The notes beneath the pieces are model-generated. The model saw nothing but the letters and a program-made list of their open reading frames with translations. It was not told where the DNA came from and ran no database searches. The translations under genes and the position numbers were made by a program. From NCBI RefSeq assembly GCF_029227915.1, contig NC_079883.1:7068001-7132000 (forward strand): a stretch of 64,000 nucleotides of DNA. Reading direction: 5' to 3'. Below, in pieces: positions 34,947 to 43,443 of the stretch (position 1 is the first letter of the stretch; each line of letters begins with the position of its first letter). The stretch is from Hydractinia symbiolongicarpus. Lineage: Eukaryota; Cnidaria; Hydrozoa; Anthoathecata; Hydractiniidae.

Positions 34947-36492
34947 TACGATGGCCCCTATGGCTCACTTCTCTTCTAAATAAAAACACTTCTCTTCTTA
35001 GTCAAAACACTTCTCTTCTGTATAACAACACTTCTCTTCTGTATAAGAAACTTCTCTACTTTGATACCCAAAGTTCTCTTCCGTTCGAAACACTTCTCTT
35101 CCAAGTGCGAAACACTTCTCTTCCAAGTGCGAAACACTTCTCTTCCATAAGCTCGAAAATTTCCCAGACTGAATCTGGTCCTTAATATATGAATTTATCC
35201 AGATCTTGTTTATGAACAAATGGCACACCCCGGGTTCTGCGCATAGGAAGTTTTGTACCCAGTAAAGTTTGCATAAATTCTTACGGGGGCATATTATCGT
35301 TTCTACAAAATTAGATTTTTCGCGGGAAAAACTTTGCGAAATTTCAAGCTATATTCTTATACGGTCCCAGAAGCGTAATACGAGATTGCTTTTTTTATCT
35401 AGTTTCCACTAACTTTGAACTTTTATAATTCGGCGAAACTAGAACGTTTTGCGGCTTACAATTGACCCTACTTTATCCGGGAATAAACATTGATTGTGAT
35501 GTCTGTTAGGAACAGAACTCGTGGTTTACAAAAACCAAGATATTTTTTTTGCAGCAATAAACATTGTGATGTTTGTTGGGAAAAGAACTCGTGGTTTTCA
35601 AACAACAAGATATATATTTCTAAAATCCAAGCATTTTACATTGTTACAGGTGTTGTATTACATATATCTTTTGACTGCACAAATCAAGGCGATATACTAA
35701 TCAATAGCTTCATGAGCTGTATCTGGCTTAAGTTTGGAGAAACCCTCCACTGTTTCCGCAAATTCAATAAATTCAGGCTCATTATCGTGATCTGGTACAG
35801 ATAGTTGGCTAAATTCGTCTAGCTCATTAAGATGTAAAGTTTTTTTAAAAGACTCGCAACCATATAATTCTCGAACAAAGTACAATGTATCAGGCCTTCC
35901 ACGGGGAGCAGTAGCACCTTTGCTTGGTGCTAACAGATGTTGATTCCAACGAATCGCAAATTCATTAAGGTTCTTTCTGATCAAATCCATAAAGCAGTAG
36001 CGTACACATTCAGCAATGAGTGCATCACCAGCATCTAAAAATCCTAAGTCTGCAAGTTCTCTAAAAAATAACCTCCACCAACTTGCTCTGTCTTTTGAAA
36101 GTTGTGACCAAAAAGATTCGATTCTTTGATTAGCTGTTAATGTACCAACAATAAAACTGCCAGTGCCAGCATATTCGTCATTATGCTGAGATCTTAATGC
36201 AATCTCAACAGCTTCTAAAATACAGTTTTCAGTACCATCATCAGACCTTATTCTTGTTGAAAAAATATGTCACATGGCGAGGGGACTGGTCCCGTGTAAT
36301 AAACCTCACAAAAGGTTAATACTACGGACCAATATTGCGGACCAGATTTTGGAATTCAAGTTGTAAAGAGCCACATGCAGAGAAGTGTTAAGTGCAGAAG
36401 AGAAGTGTCAAAATACTGAAGAGAAGTGTTTCGTTATATAGAAGAGAAGTGATTTTGATTTTGAAGAGAAGTGAGCCATAGGGGCCATCGTA
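34947..36492. mobile_element. IS3EU-like DNA transposon with minisatellite termini
   Basis: The terminal inverted repeats start TACGATGGCCCCTATGGCTC and end in the exact inverse (36465-36492). CTTTCT flanks both sides (34941-34946 and 36493-36498), a 6-bp duplication. Each end continues into a short tandem array of (A)CACTTCTCTTC / GAAGAGAAGTG units and a GGACCAGATT block. A fragment of an integrase-type transposase lies inside. Six-base duplications and TAY-starting ends are, as I recall, typical of IS3EU. Confidence 0.65.
35695..36262 (-). pseudogene. IS3EU-type integrase/transposase C-terminal fragment
   Basis: Minus-strand translation from about 36262 reads IRSDDGTENCILEAVEIAL, then GTGSFIVGTLTANQRIESFW, WWRLFFRELADLGFLDAGD, ECVRYCFMDLIRKNLNEFA and RGRPDTLYFVRELYG. 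This pattern is typical of the retroviral-integrase-like DDE domain found in IS3EU/Ginger-like transposons and host-derived integrase-core genes. The second Asp (SDDGTEN) and the catalytic Glu (NQRIE) of the DDE triad are present. The region carrying the first Asp is missing upstream, so the protein is truncated. The open part 35697-35990 ends in an acidic tail. Confidence 0.65.
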
Positions 36493-36517
36493 CTTTCTCT
36501 TTTAACCCCGACTTCTA

Positions 36518-36700
36518 TTAATAATTCTGAACGTGTGCACGCATATTCAGCATAAAGAAAAAGTTCGCACTTCTATCATTTTTCTGCATACTCAGTTCAC
36601 ACATTTTCTTAACAAGGAAGGAAAGTAATCGAATTCTTGTCTTATTTTCTTCCTTTTCATCGTAGAAAGAACTCCCACATTCTGGAACACAGCAATACAT
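36518..36700 (-). CDS. Possible THAP-type zinc-finger start fragment
   Basis: From the ATG at 36700 the peptide begins MYCCVPECGSSFYDE, which resembles the C-x(n)-C start of THAP domains as often seen in cnidarian genes and P-element-like transposases. The rest (basic and Ser-rich) does not show the expected Trp, later Cys/His pair or AVPTIF motif. It may be a first exon or a decayed fragment. Confidence 0.25.
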   Translation of the reverse strand: MYCCVPECGSSFYDEKEENKTRIRLLSFLVKKMCELSMQKNDRSANFFFMLNMRAHVQNY

Positions 36701-37188
36701 AGAATGTCCTCCAGATATCACTTGTTTATGAAGTGAAGCAAAACATTTTTTTTCTTTTTGTTGCCTGTAAACAAGTTCAACTTCAGAAAATACATACGGG
36801 CTTCATTTTGAATTCGACGTAAAGATTACGTCATAGAGTTAGGGAAAGCCGTATTGTTGTTAGCGTCGTGAGTGACGCGCAGTGTGGCGAAGTTTGTTGC
36901 GAATAATTGTTTGCTTGTATAGTATTTATGGATGTCGGCTGACGGCATTTTGAGGATATATGTATGACGTAATATATAGATGAAAAGAAAGCCTAAGATG
37001 GCGGAGTAAAGTTACATTTGAAGCTGGGTTTGGAACCTGTGTATATTCATTAGTATCTGCGCCCAAAATGTAACAAATACACTATAGCTTGTTACTTATA
37101 TAATGCCATATTATGTTTAGAACAAACTGTTTGAGAACTGTCATAAGCGTGCAACAACAGGCAAATTTATTTTCACATTTTTCTTTAG

Positions 37189-37512
37189 ATTTGGAGTCCA
37201 TTTAAAAATAACTGTTGGCGGGGTGACACCACTGGTGACGAACGTTTTGTTAAAAGACGAATGTATACTAACCAGGAATATTTAAGGTTTTTATCAGAAA
37301 GTGGTGAAATGACTCATAATTATGATGCACAAAAAACAGATGAAGATCCCAAAATGTTAGCTTTGTTTGACTCGTTGATAAAACGAATTAGCGAAGATTC
37401 TTTTTCAGATAGTGATAACGACGAACTTCCAAGTAGCGATGTAAATTCAGCTAATAACAGTGAATCTTCAATACTTAGCTTAAGACGGATTTTTGGCAGT
37501 AGTTCTGAATAG
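37189..37512 (+). CDS. DCAF5: DCAF5-like WD40 protein, terminal exon
   Basis: The acceptor TTCTTTAG ends at 37188. The exon opens IWSPFKNN in phase with VIK of the previous exon, completing the last WD dipeptide. It continues RRMYTNQEYLRFLSESG, MTHNYDAQKTDEDPKMLALF and an acidic tail with SDSDNDELPSSD, then stops at 37510-37512. Human DCAF5 has YTHEEYISLVLNSG, LSHDYANQSVQEDPRMMAFF and SSDSDSD in this order. The long Ser/Pro-rich C-terminal extension of vertebrate DCAF5 is absent here, giving a much shorter tail. Overlapping AATAAA signals follow at 37597-37606. Confidence 0.9.
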   Translation: MWSPFKNNCWRGDTTGDERFVKRRMYTNQEYLRFLSESGEMTHNYDAQKTDEDPKMLALFDSLIKRISEDSFSDSDNDELPSSDVNSANNSESSILSLRRIFGSSSE

Positions 37513-37596
37513 ATGTTAAAAGGTTAATTCAGTTGGCATGGTTTTGCTCACTTTTTTGCTTAAATGTTCCAAGGGAAATATGGTTAGTAGGGAAAA

Positions 37597-37606
37597 AATA
37601 AATAAA
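37597..37606 (+). terminator. Polyadenylation signals of the DCAF5-like gene
   Basis: Two overlapping AATAAA hexamers, about 85-95 bases after the stop codon. Confidence 0.6.
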
Positions 37607-37619
37607 GAATTTTTGTGAG

Positions 37620-37700
37620 TGAAAGCATGAAACCATAAAGGGTTAACAATAAAGGTTTCCAGTGCGTAAGATCGTGGGTTCGACACCCGGCTGATTATTC
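37620..37700 (+). repeat. tRNA-like B-box relic
   Basis: GGTTCGACACC at 37677-37687 in a CGTGGGTTCGACACCCGG stem resembles the T-arm of a tRNA. No convincing tRNA precedes it. A similar GGATCGAATCC lies near 38394 within the next MITE. Confidence 0.3.
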
Positions 37701-38142
37701 TAAATTTGTAAATCGATCCTTGTAAATCAAGATGTTATATTATTACTGTTTTTGAAAGTAGAGAGTAAAAGTTGCGGTGAATTGTGTACTTTTTGCGAAA
37801 TGTGCATTTAACCGGTAGAACTTTAAAATGGGCTTCTTTTTTGTCACCGTTTTTACGATCGAGGCTAGTGAAGCACGGAAGTGTTGATAACAGAACTACC
37901 GGTTAAACGATACAATTTTATGAAATTTTAAATGAGATTTTATGACACTCATTTTTCTACTTCCATATTTTTCTTTCGTCTATTGCTGTGCCAGTTGAAA
38001 ATAAATAATTATTAATAACGTGATCACTCTTTCTGCACAATTGGAAAACTAAAGGAAATACTCCCCCATGGAGAATTTTGCTATAAATCAGTATTTCACG
38101 CCGTAGAACCTCCTGCCGAAACGGCCGGTTTATAATATATTT

Positions 38143-38632
38143 GACCCTGTTTACACGCATTTTTTCATGCAAGCATGAAACTCCTGTCGGCATGAGTTCA
38201 TTTTGAGGAAACCCTATTACTGTTTACAAGTCAAAGCAGACATGAAATTTCATGCCGCCATGATTTCATGTCGGGGTTTTTTAAGCATGATATTACCGTG
38301 TGAACGCAAAATGTGTTTCAAACCGGTATGAAAAGAGCACAAATCAACACACAATCACAATGACACAAATCAAAAGCTATAGTTCTGGGGACCGCGGATC
38401 GAATCCCGCTCACTGCTTGGCAGTATGTTAGTGATGAACAAAGTAGTTCTTCTTCAATATGCAAAAGCTTGTTATATATGTTTGTTTATTAAGGAAACAT
38501 TTTTTTTGCCAGCGCATAGCCAGAATTTCATCTCATGCCGGCATGAAATGAGTTGTGTGCATCAAAAAAATTTCATGTTGGCATGTAATTTCACGCCAGC
38601 ATGAGTTCATGTCGGGACGTGTAAACAGCCTC
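38143..38632. mobile_element. MITE with CTGTTTACACG ends and CATGCCGGCATG subterminal repeats
   Basis: Left GACCCTGTTTACACG and right CGTGTAAACAGCCTC are inverted. Internally, palindromic words such as TCATGCCGGCATGA and CATGAGTTCATG recur near both ends. A tRNA-B-box-like insert sits in the middle. No coding capacity. Confidence 0.6.
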
Positions 38633-39953
38633 TTAAAAGTGGCGAAATTTCGCAACAGGAAGCAATTAGAACTTCGTTTCAACTAAGTAACACGCACCTA
38701 CACTTCAGATGGTCACAGCCATCTGAACGCTGTTTTCCAAATCAAGAAATTTTTTTGGTGCAAAGTGGTAAAGGGTGCTAATTTGCTCATGAACGATAAT
38801 GTAAAATTGTCGCTGTTTGAGGATAAAACGGACAATTTCCAAACATTATTTGTTTGTTTTAGAAGTTGCGAGTCTCTTTCATTTAATGCACTGCCCCATA
38901 CTCACATAAAGAATGGCCTACTTGTAACAAAATCAACCTTGGAATTATGAATTCCAAGGGGGAACAAAGGTCTTGAAAGGGTGTATTATTACAAGGACGG
39001 CAGGATCGTACGGAAAAGAAAGATCGCACGGAAAAGGATTATTTTATTGTATGTGACAGCCATTAAAACTCAGATAACTTTATGCCGGAGTTGCTTTAAA
39101 AAATGCAAGTGGTGGCGCTAATTTTAAATCTTTTGAGACTGTTGGGACAAATTACATTCTTTATGTGAAACTTTTCATAAAATGCTTGAACGGAATTCAA
39201 CAACAACTTTCGCGTATCAAAAACGCGAAATTTATGGAATATACTTTTTCGCGTTTCGCGGATTTTTGAACAAATTTAGCGGGAAGAACTTTCGCGAATA
39301 ATCAAAAATAATGTTTTTTTGTTATTTGTTGTTATTTTTTATTTGCTTTATTTGAATAAATAGATTTTCAATTTTGCAATGAGCAGTCATAAACATTTTC
39401 AGGGGAAAATAGAAAAATGGAGAAAACTACGAGAAGTAGTGGAGGAATTAAGAATATTAGAATAAATAATAGAATGTTAGACTAGAAAAATGGAAAAGAT
39501 TGTGTACGTATCACTAACATGCGTTCATTAGTATTTTTTTGTTAATAACATTTTAGGAGGGACGGGCTTTAACCTTGCTTAAAAAAAATTTGCTCTGATT
39601 TCGCGTGACATTTTTGCAGTTTCCAAAGGCATTCGAAAGCAAATGCGAATTAATTTGGGAACAAGTGTGGTGAAAGCAATGAACCTTAGTCCTACGTAAC
39701 AGTTCAAAAGAAGGAAATCTATCTTAGCTTCGAAAAAATATTTAATAAATGAAATAAGTAATTTGAAGTAATACTTAAGACAGAAAACCTTATATATCCT
39801 CGTTTAATCCATACACTACAACGGAAAAAATTAGAGTAACCCATAAGCAAAGAATAACTCATAAGATTAAAAGATACCAAGAATTAAACTTTTCAAAGTT
39901 TACTTTTCAAATAAATTAGACTTAAGACTTAGGATCTTGTGATTGCAGGGTTA
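38633..39953. other. Unique flank left of the histone/snRNA array
   Basis: No gene recognised. 39195-39310 contains a fragment of the GCGAAAGTT repeat family (ACTTTCGCG, TTTCGCGGATTTTTGAACAA). The tandem array begins at 39954, where identity with the end of later units starts. Confidence 0.5.
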
Positions 39954-39978
39954 AATGTCCGTTTTGGGAGCCGCGACT

Positions 39979-40104
39979 ATGCGAAAGCATGTTAATTTTT
40001 ATTTGTAGCACGACGCAATAGTCTGAAAGAGAAGCTGCTGGAGTTTGAGGTCTTCAGCATTACATCTACTCTGTTAATTTGGGCTTCTTCCGCGCCCGTG
40101 TTAG
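39979..40104 (+). ncRNA. Speculative small Sm-type RNA region upstream of tRNA
   Basis: AAGCATGTTAA (39985-39995) resembles the U2/U1 PSE-like core. About 80-90 bp later comes an Sm-like AATTTGGG (40076-40083), followed by a small GGGC/GCCC hairpin and preceded by GCTG/CAGC pairing. I could not match it to U4, U5, U6, U7 or a spliced-leader RNA. Confidence 0.15.
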
Positions 40105-40348
40105 GATTTTCATAAAGCGTTCTTTGGTTTGCGTTGCGTATGTCGGCCTACATCATCGACACGGCCTGTTTCCGGCTATTAGGAGCAATTCATATATTGG
40201 GCACTGCGTTTCGACTTTTTTATTAGACCACAGTAAAAAAATTCACTCACAGAAGTCCCTTTCTTTCATGGCTACAAACACGAAGAATTCTGTCGTAAGT
40301 AAAACGAATGCGCAAGCCAAAATAACGATGGGGCGAAGTCATAAGCAT

Positions 40349-40421
40349 CGCCCTGTGGCCCAATGGATAAGGCATCTGACTACGAATCAGGGGATTCCAG
40401 GTTCGACTCCTGGCAGGGTCG
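40349..40421 (+). tRNA. tRNA-Arg (anticodon ACG), unit 1
   Basis: A 73-nt cloverleaf. The D-arm contains TGGATAAGGC, the anticodon loop CTACGAA reads ACG, the T-arm is CCAGG-TTCGACT-CCTGG, and the discriminator base is G. The B box GGTTCGACTCC is perfect. The first acceptor pair is C1:C72, a mismatch, followed by G2-U71 wobble; the copy at 63851 has G1 instead. No run of four T occurs for about 200 bp downstream, unusual for a Pol III gene. Confidence 0.85.
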
Positions 40422-40689
40422 CACTGTCGCATTTCGGCTGCATGGTCTACTGTGTAACGCGCGCGCACGTTCTGGCGTAATGCGTTGATAAACGGAATGT
40501 ACGCAGTCATATTGGAAAGTAATATCACGCACTTAGTATCGTCGCCTTTGTTAGCATTCATGTAAGTTACCATCCACTCGCTACAGTCGCTCTCCATCCT
40601 ACGGCTAAATCAACAGCCGTGATTTTTACTATGTCGCCGTCCATCCGTACGCGGTGACAGTTGTAAGCTTTACAGTAACGTGACATGCT

Positions 40690-40698
40690 CCACAAGCA
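40690..40698 (+). promoter_or_regulatory. PSE-like element of U2
   Basis: CCACAAGCA followed by GTTAC, 54 bp upstream of the U2 start. The same 9-mer lies 57 bp upstream of U1, the usual location of the snRNA proximal sequence element. Confidence 0.65.
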
Positions 40699-40743
40699 GT
40701 TACGGTGTGTGGACGATGCCTATCATGGCAACGCTTGTTCTTT

Positions 40744-40930
40744 ATCGCTTCTCGGCCTAATGGCTAAGATCAAGTGTAGTATCTGTTCTTATCAGTTTAA
40801 TATCTGGTAGGCCATTCTCTGAATGGTCAGTATATTAATCTGATTTTTGGCCTTGGGTCATGGAGGTGGATTCATTCACGCCGTGACCACGGGTTGCCTT
40901 GGTGTTGCACTATTACCGATGGCGGCCCAC
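40744..40930 (+). ncRNA. RNU2: U2 spliceosomal snRNA, unit 1
   Basis: 187 nt, the standard length. It opens ATCGCTTCTCGGCC, contains the invariant block around AAGTGTAGTATCTGTTCTTA (the branch-site-pairing GTAGTA is at 40776-40781) and an Sm site GATTTTTGG (40842-40850), and ends in the two 3' hairpins. U2 pairs with the intron branch point in the spliceosome. A 3'-box-like sequence (AATAAAAGAATAAT) follows within 10 bp, as expected for a Pol II snRNA gene. Confidence 0.95.
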
Positions 40931-40955
40931 ATAAGCAATAAAAGAATAATAGCAG
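40931..40955 (+). terminator. 3'-box-like element after U2
   Basis: AAGCAATAAAAGAATAATAG, just after the U2 3' end, is similar to AATTCAAAATGAATGAG after U1 (41290-41306). It is the candidate Integrator-dependent 3'-end signal. Confidence 0.45.
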
Positions 40956-41063
40956 TCCTCTTTCCGACGGCACTCTGCATAGTCTACGGCGGGAACAAAA
41001 CGCGTACACTGGGGGAGAATACAGCCTATGCCCCGCGACACGGCAGTTTATAACACACTCAAG

Positions 41064-41072
41064 CCACAAGCA
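41064..41072 (+). promoter_or_regulatory. PSE-like element of U1
   Basis: CCACAAGCA followed by TTAAC, 57 bp upstream of the U1 start; matches the U2 element. Confidence 0.65.
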
Positions 41073-41120
41073 TTAACAAACTTTGAAGGGTACCCTCATG
41101 CTACGGTGCAGTTCCAACTC

Positions 41121-41284
41121 ATACTTACCTGACGGGGAAGTAAAGACTGATCAATGAGGGTTTTCTTCCAGAGTGAGGCTCTTGCATTGCACTACGCTTG
41201 GGCTGACCTCTGCGATTACTGCAAACGTCAGTAACTCGACCGTACAATTTCTGGTAGTGGGGGCCTGCGTCCGCGCTCGCCCCC
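41121..41284 (+). ncRNA. RNU1: U1 spliceosomal snRNA, unit 1
   Basis: 164 nt, the same length as the human RNA. The 5' end ATACTTACCTG is the 5'-splice-site-pairing sequence. The loop I block GATCAATGAGGG, the ATTGCACTACG region of stem-loop II, the Sm site AATTTCTGG (41246-41254) and the C/G-rich 3' hairpin ending CGCCCCC are all present. U1 recognises 5' splice sites. A 3'-box-like motif follows. Confidence 0.95.
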
Positions 41285-41285
41285 T

Positions 41286-41632
41286 CCTTAATTCAAAATG
41301 AATGAGCTTAGAAAAGTTGCGCGGCCAAATGTCGGTGGTGACTTAAACGCTAAGGTAAAACCTCGCTTGGCTGTTACGAAACGTGATTGCGATATAAGTC
41401 CTCGGAAGGCGGCGGAATTTTATTTTATTTGCCATTCCGTCAGGGTTATTGGATGATCGGCAATAGATCGAGTTTGTATGCATTTGAAAGCTCTTTTTTC
41501 TCGTACTATCACCTGAAAATGTCGTAGGAAAATGTCATAGGAAACACTTTCAACAACCGCCACGTTCCTTAATTGTTATAACAAGAAATATATCACAGCA
41601 CCATTGAAATGAAAAGGCAACAAATGAAAATG
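41286..41632. other. Conserved intergenic spacer between U1 and 5S
   Basis: About 350 bp, perfectly repeated between units, with no recognised gene. The first half is richer in GC than the histone half of the unit. A 28-bp segment in it is tandemly duplicated in unit 3 only (53312-53367). Confidence 0.5.
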
Positions 41633-41636
41633 AAAA

Positions 41637-41754
41637 GCCTACGACACCGGGAGTTCCCAGGCGGTCCCCCATCCAAGTACTATCCCGGCCCGACGATGCT
41701 TAACTTCCGTGATCAGACGAGAACGGGTGTGTTCATCGTGGTATGGCCGTAGAC
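41637..41754 (-). rRNA. 5S rRNA, unit 1
   Basis: Minus-strand 5S gene, 118 nt, starting GTCTACGGCCATACCA and ending CGTAGGC, followed by TTTT (41633-41636), a Pol III terminator. The internal control region (AGTTAAGCATCGTCGGGCC and TGGATGGGGGACCGCC) is intact. It lies between the + strand snRNA genes and H2A, transcribed toward U1. Confidence 0.97.
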
Positions 41755-41913
41755 ATTAGTAGGGGCAAATACGTGCAATTTATTTTGACGTTGTGATCAA
41801 ATTTTTTTATTTAATTTCTTTGAGTTACTTAGGACAAGGCGTATGCATGGATTATCTATTAGACTTTAAGGTTATAGTTTTGTGAAAAAAACAATGTTTT
41901 TTTAAAGATGTGT

Positions 41914-41929
41914 GGCTATAAAAATAGCC
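41914..41929 (-). terminator. H2A mRNA 3' stem-loop
   Basis: GGCTAT-TTTT-ATAGCC on the minus strand, followed by CACACATCTTTAAAAAAACATT. The stem is more A/U-rich than the canonical GGCTCTTTTCAGAGCC. It is the SLBP/U7-type end of replication-dependent histone mRNAs. Confidence 0.9.
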
Positions 41930-41951
41930 GTTGTTTTCTGAGTGTAGCGGT

Positions 41952-42332
41952 TTACTTCTTCTGTCCTTTGTCGTTCTTCTTTGGGAGTAAGACAGCTTGA
42001 ATGTTTGGCAAAACACCACCAGCTGCAATGGTTACACCGCTCAAAAGTTTGTTTAATTCTTCATCATTACGAACAGCCAATTGTAAATGTCTTGGAATAA
42101 TCCTAGCTTTTTTGTTGTCTCTTGCTGCGTTACCAGCCAACTCCAATATCTCAGCAGATAAATATTCCAAGACGGCTGCTAAGTAAACTGGTGCTCCAGA
42201 TCCAATTCGGTTAGCATAGTGCCCTCTACGAAGGAATCTATGCACTCTACCGACTGGAAATTGAAGTCCAGCTCTTGAGGATCTTGTCTTGGCTTTAGCC
42301 TTAGCTTTTCCACCTTTTCCACGTCCAGACAT
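41952..42332 (-). CDS. H2A: Histone H2A, unit 1
   Basis: 126 aa from an ATG giving [20 protein letters not shown]. The histone fold is complete: [20 protein letters not shown] (with [11 protein letters not shown] where most H2As read NYAERVGAGAP), the acidic-patch residues in [14 protein letters not shown] and NDEELNKLL, and the docking segment [15 protein letters not shown]. The tail NDKGQKK lacks an SQ motif, so this is canonical H2A rather than H2A.X. It is intronless and divergent from H2B with 284 bp between start codons. That gap holds two CCAAT boxes. Confidence 0.98.
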   Translation of the reverse strand: MSGRGKGGKAKAKAKTRSSRAGLQFPVGRVHRFLRRGHYANRIGSGAPVYLAAVLEYLSAEILELAGNAARDNKKARIIPRHLQLAVRNDEELNKLLSGVTIAAGGVLPNIQAVLLPKKNDKGQKK

Positions 42333-42450
42333 AACTGCGATTTGATTTGTAAGTTAATACAAAAACGTACGAATATTTAACGTAAGTGTTAACGAAATAA
42401 ACTTTACTCGTTTTTTCATCATAAAAATAGGATCGAAATCATGTTTTTTT

Positions 42451-42500
42451 AACCAATCATAATTAAGTATTAAACAAAAGATTTTTTTTTTAACCAATTA
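42451..42500. promoter_or_regulatory. Paired CCAAT boxes, H2A/H2B divergent promoter
   Basis: AACCAATCATA at about 42450 and AACCAATTAAA at about 42492, oriented toward H2B, each preceded by a T-run. Confidence 0.6.
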
Positions 42501-42518
42501 AATTGCGTATCGGCGTTT

Positions 42519-42538
42519 TCGGATCGAATTCGATCCGA
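42519..42538. promoter_or_regulatory. 20-bp perfect palindrome in H2A/H2B promoter
   Basis: TCGGATCGAATTCGATCCGA is perfectly self-complementary and sits 9 bp before a TATA-like CTTATAAAC (42547-42555), about 80 bp upstream of the H2B start codon. It could be a dimeric factor site. Confidence 0.6.
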
Positions 42539-42616
42539 TTTTTTTACTTATAAACAAAAAGTTTTGACTTGCAGTTTAATGCTTATTTACAAGTTAAGTA
42601 GCAAAAATTTTTAACC

Positions 42617-43021
42617 ATGTCTGACGCAGCAGCTAAAGGAGGAAAACAGGCACCTAAAGTAGCCAAGAAAGGTGAAAAAAGAGCCGGCAAAAAAGGAGGA
42701 AAGATTGGTGGAACTGGTGAAAAGAAACGCAAGAGAAAGAGAAAGGAAAGTTATGCTATTTACATCTACAATGTTTTGAAACAAGTTCACCCAGATGTCG
42801 GAGTTTCAAGCAAAGCTATGAGCATCATGAACTCATTTGTCAACGACATCTTTGAGCGCATTGCTTCCGAAGCTTCGCGTTTGGCTCTTCAAAACAAAAA
42901 GTCGACCATCTCTTCTCGTGAAATTCAAACCGCAGTACGTCTTCTCTTGCCTGGAGAACTTGCAAAACACGCAGTCAGTGAAGGAACAAAAGCCGTCACA
43001 AAATACACAAGCAGCAAGTAA
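42617..43021 (+). CDS. H2B: Histone H2B, unit 1
   Basis: 134 aa, longer than the usual about 123 because of an extended basic N-terminal tail ([20 protein letters not shown]). The core is standard: [40 protein letters not shown], the [19 protein letters not shown] segment and the C-terminal AVTKYTSSK containing the conserved ubiquitylated Lys. Intronless. A TATA-like CTTATAAAC lies 62-70 bp upstream. The mRNA ends in a stem-loop that differs from the other four histones. Confidence 0.98.
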   Translation: MSDAAAKGGKQAPKVAKKGEKRAGKKGGKIGGTGEKKRKRKRKESYAIYIYNVLKQVHPDVGVSSKAMSIMNSFVNDIFERIASEASRLALQNKKSTISSREIQTAVRLLLPGELAKHAVSEGTKAVTKYTSSK

Positions 43022-43044
43022 ACCAACGTCTACCAAACACAAAC

Positions 43045-43060
43045 GGTCTTTTTTAAGACC
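43045..43060 (+). terminator. H2B mRNA 3' stem-loop (variant)
   Basis: GGTCTT-TTTT-AAGACC: the second and third pairs of the stem differ from the GGCTAT/ATAGCC used by H1, H2A, H3 and H4. It is followed by ACACATCTTTAAAAAAACATT. Confidence 0.9.
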
Positions 43061-43443
43061 ACACATCTTTAAAAAAACATTTACTTGGCGTCACTACAAG
43101 TTAACCGAAGTTAATAAAACTTCTAAATAATGTGCTTAAGAACACTAGCCTACATTTAAAATACTTCCCCATGTGTGTGTGTGGATTAGCTTCACTTTTC
43201 ATACGTATTATTAGCTGTACTTGCAGAAAAGACAAGTACATTGATCCATGTTATTGCTTACATTTAACTTAACCCAGCTTTTCACGGAAACACTCCCAGG
43301 CAAATTAACCCTACAAAGTATTTCTAAATTTTTTTTGTGTCATATATGACATAGTATCGTATAGCAATAAATGTAACTGTGACAAGACTTTACACATTGT
43401 GTAATTTGGAAGCGTGCACAAAGTAATGTTTTAAAAGATTTGT

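Noticed and set aside
37808-37908. Small inverted pair TTTAACCGGTAG / CTACCGGTTAAA as a MITE
   Set aside because: Only 12 bp of pairing and no clear duplication; may be chance.
40079-40480. 133-codon open frame repeated in every unit across the tRNA gene
   Set aside because: It overlaps the tRNA-Arg gene and begins without a recognisable ATG context. Its conservation is explained by identity of the repeat units.
40621-40640. T-run as a terminator for the tRNA gene
   Set aside because: About 200 bp downstream, too far for normal Pol III termination.
40847-41069. Open frames on both strands over U2 and the U2-U1 gap
   Set aside because: They run through the U2 RNA and promoter DNA; repeat identity, not coding constraint.
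41881-41911. AATGTTTTTTT near H2A as a U7 snRNA 5' end
   Set aside because: It is the antisense of H2A's own downstream element; no Sm site or hairpin follows in the right orientation.
42837-43130. 97-codon frame overlapping H2B in another register
   Set aside because: No domain, and it includes the histone stem-loop; shadow.
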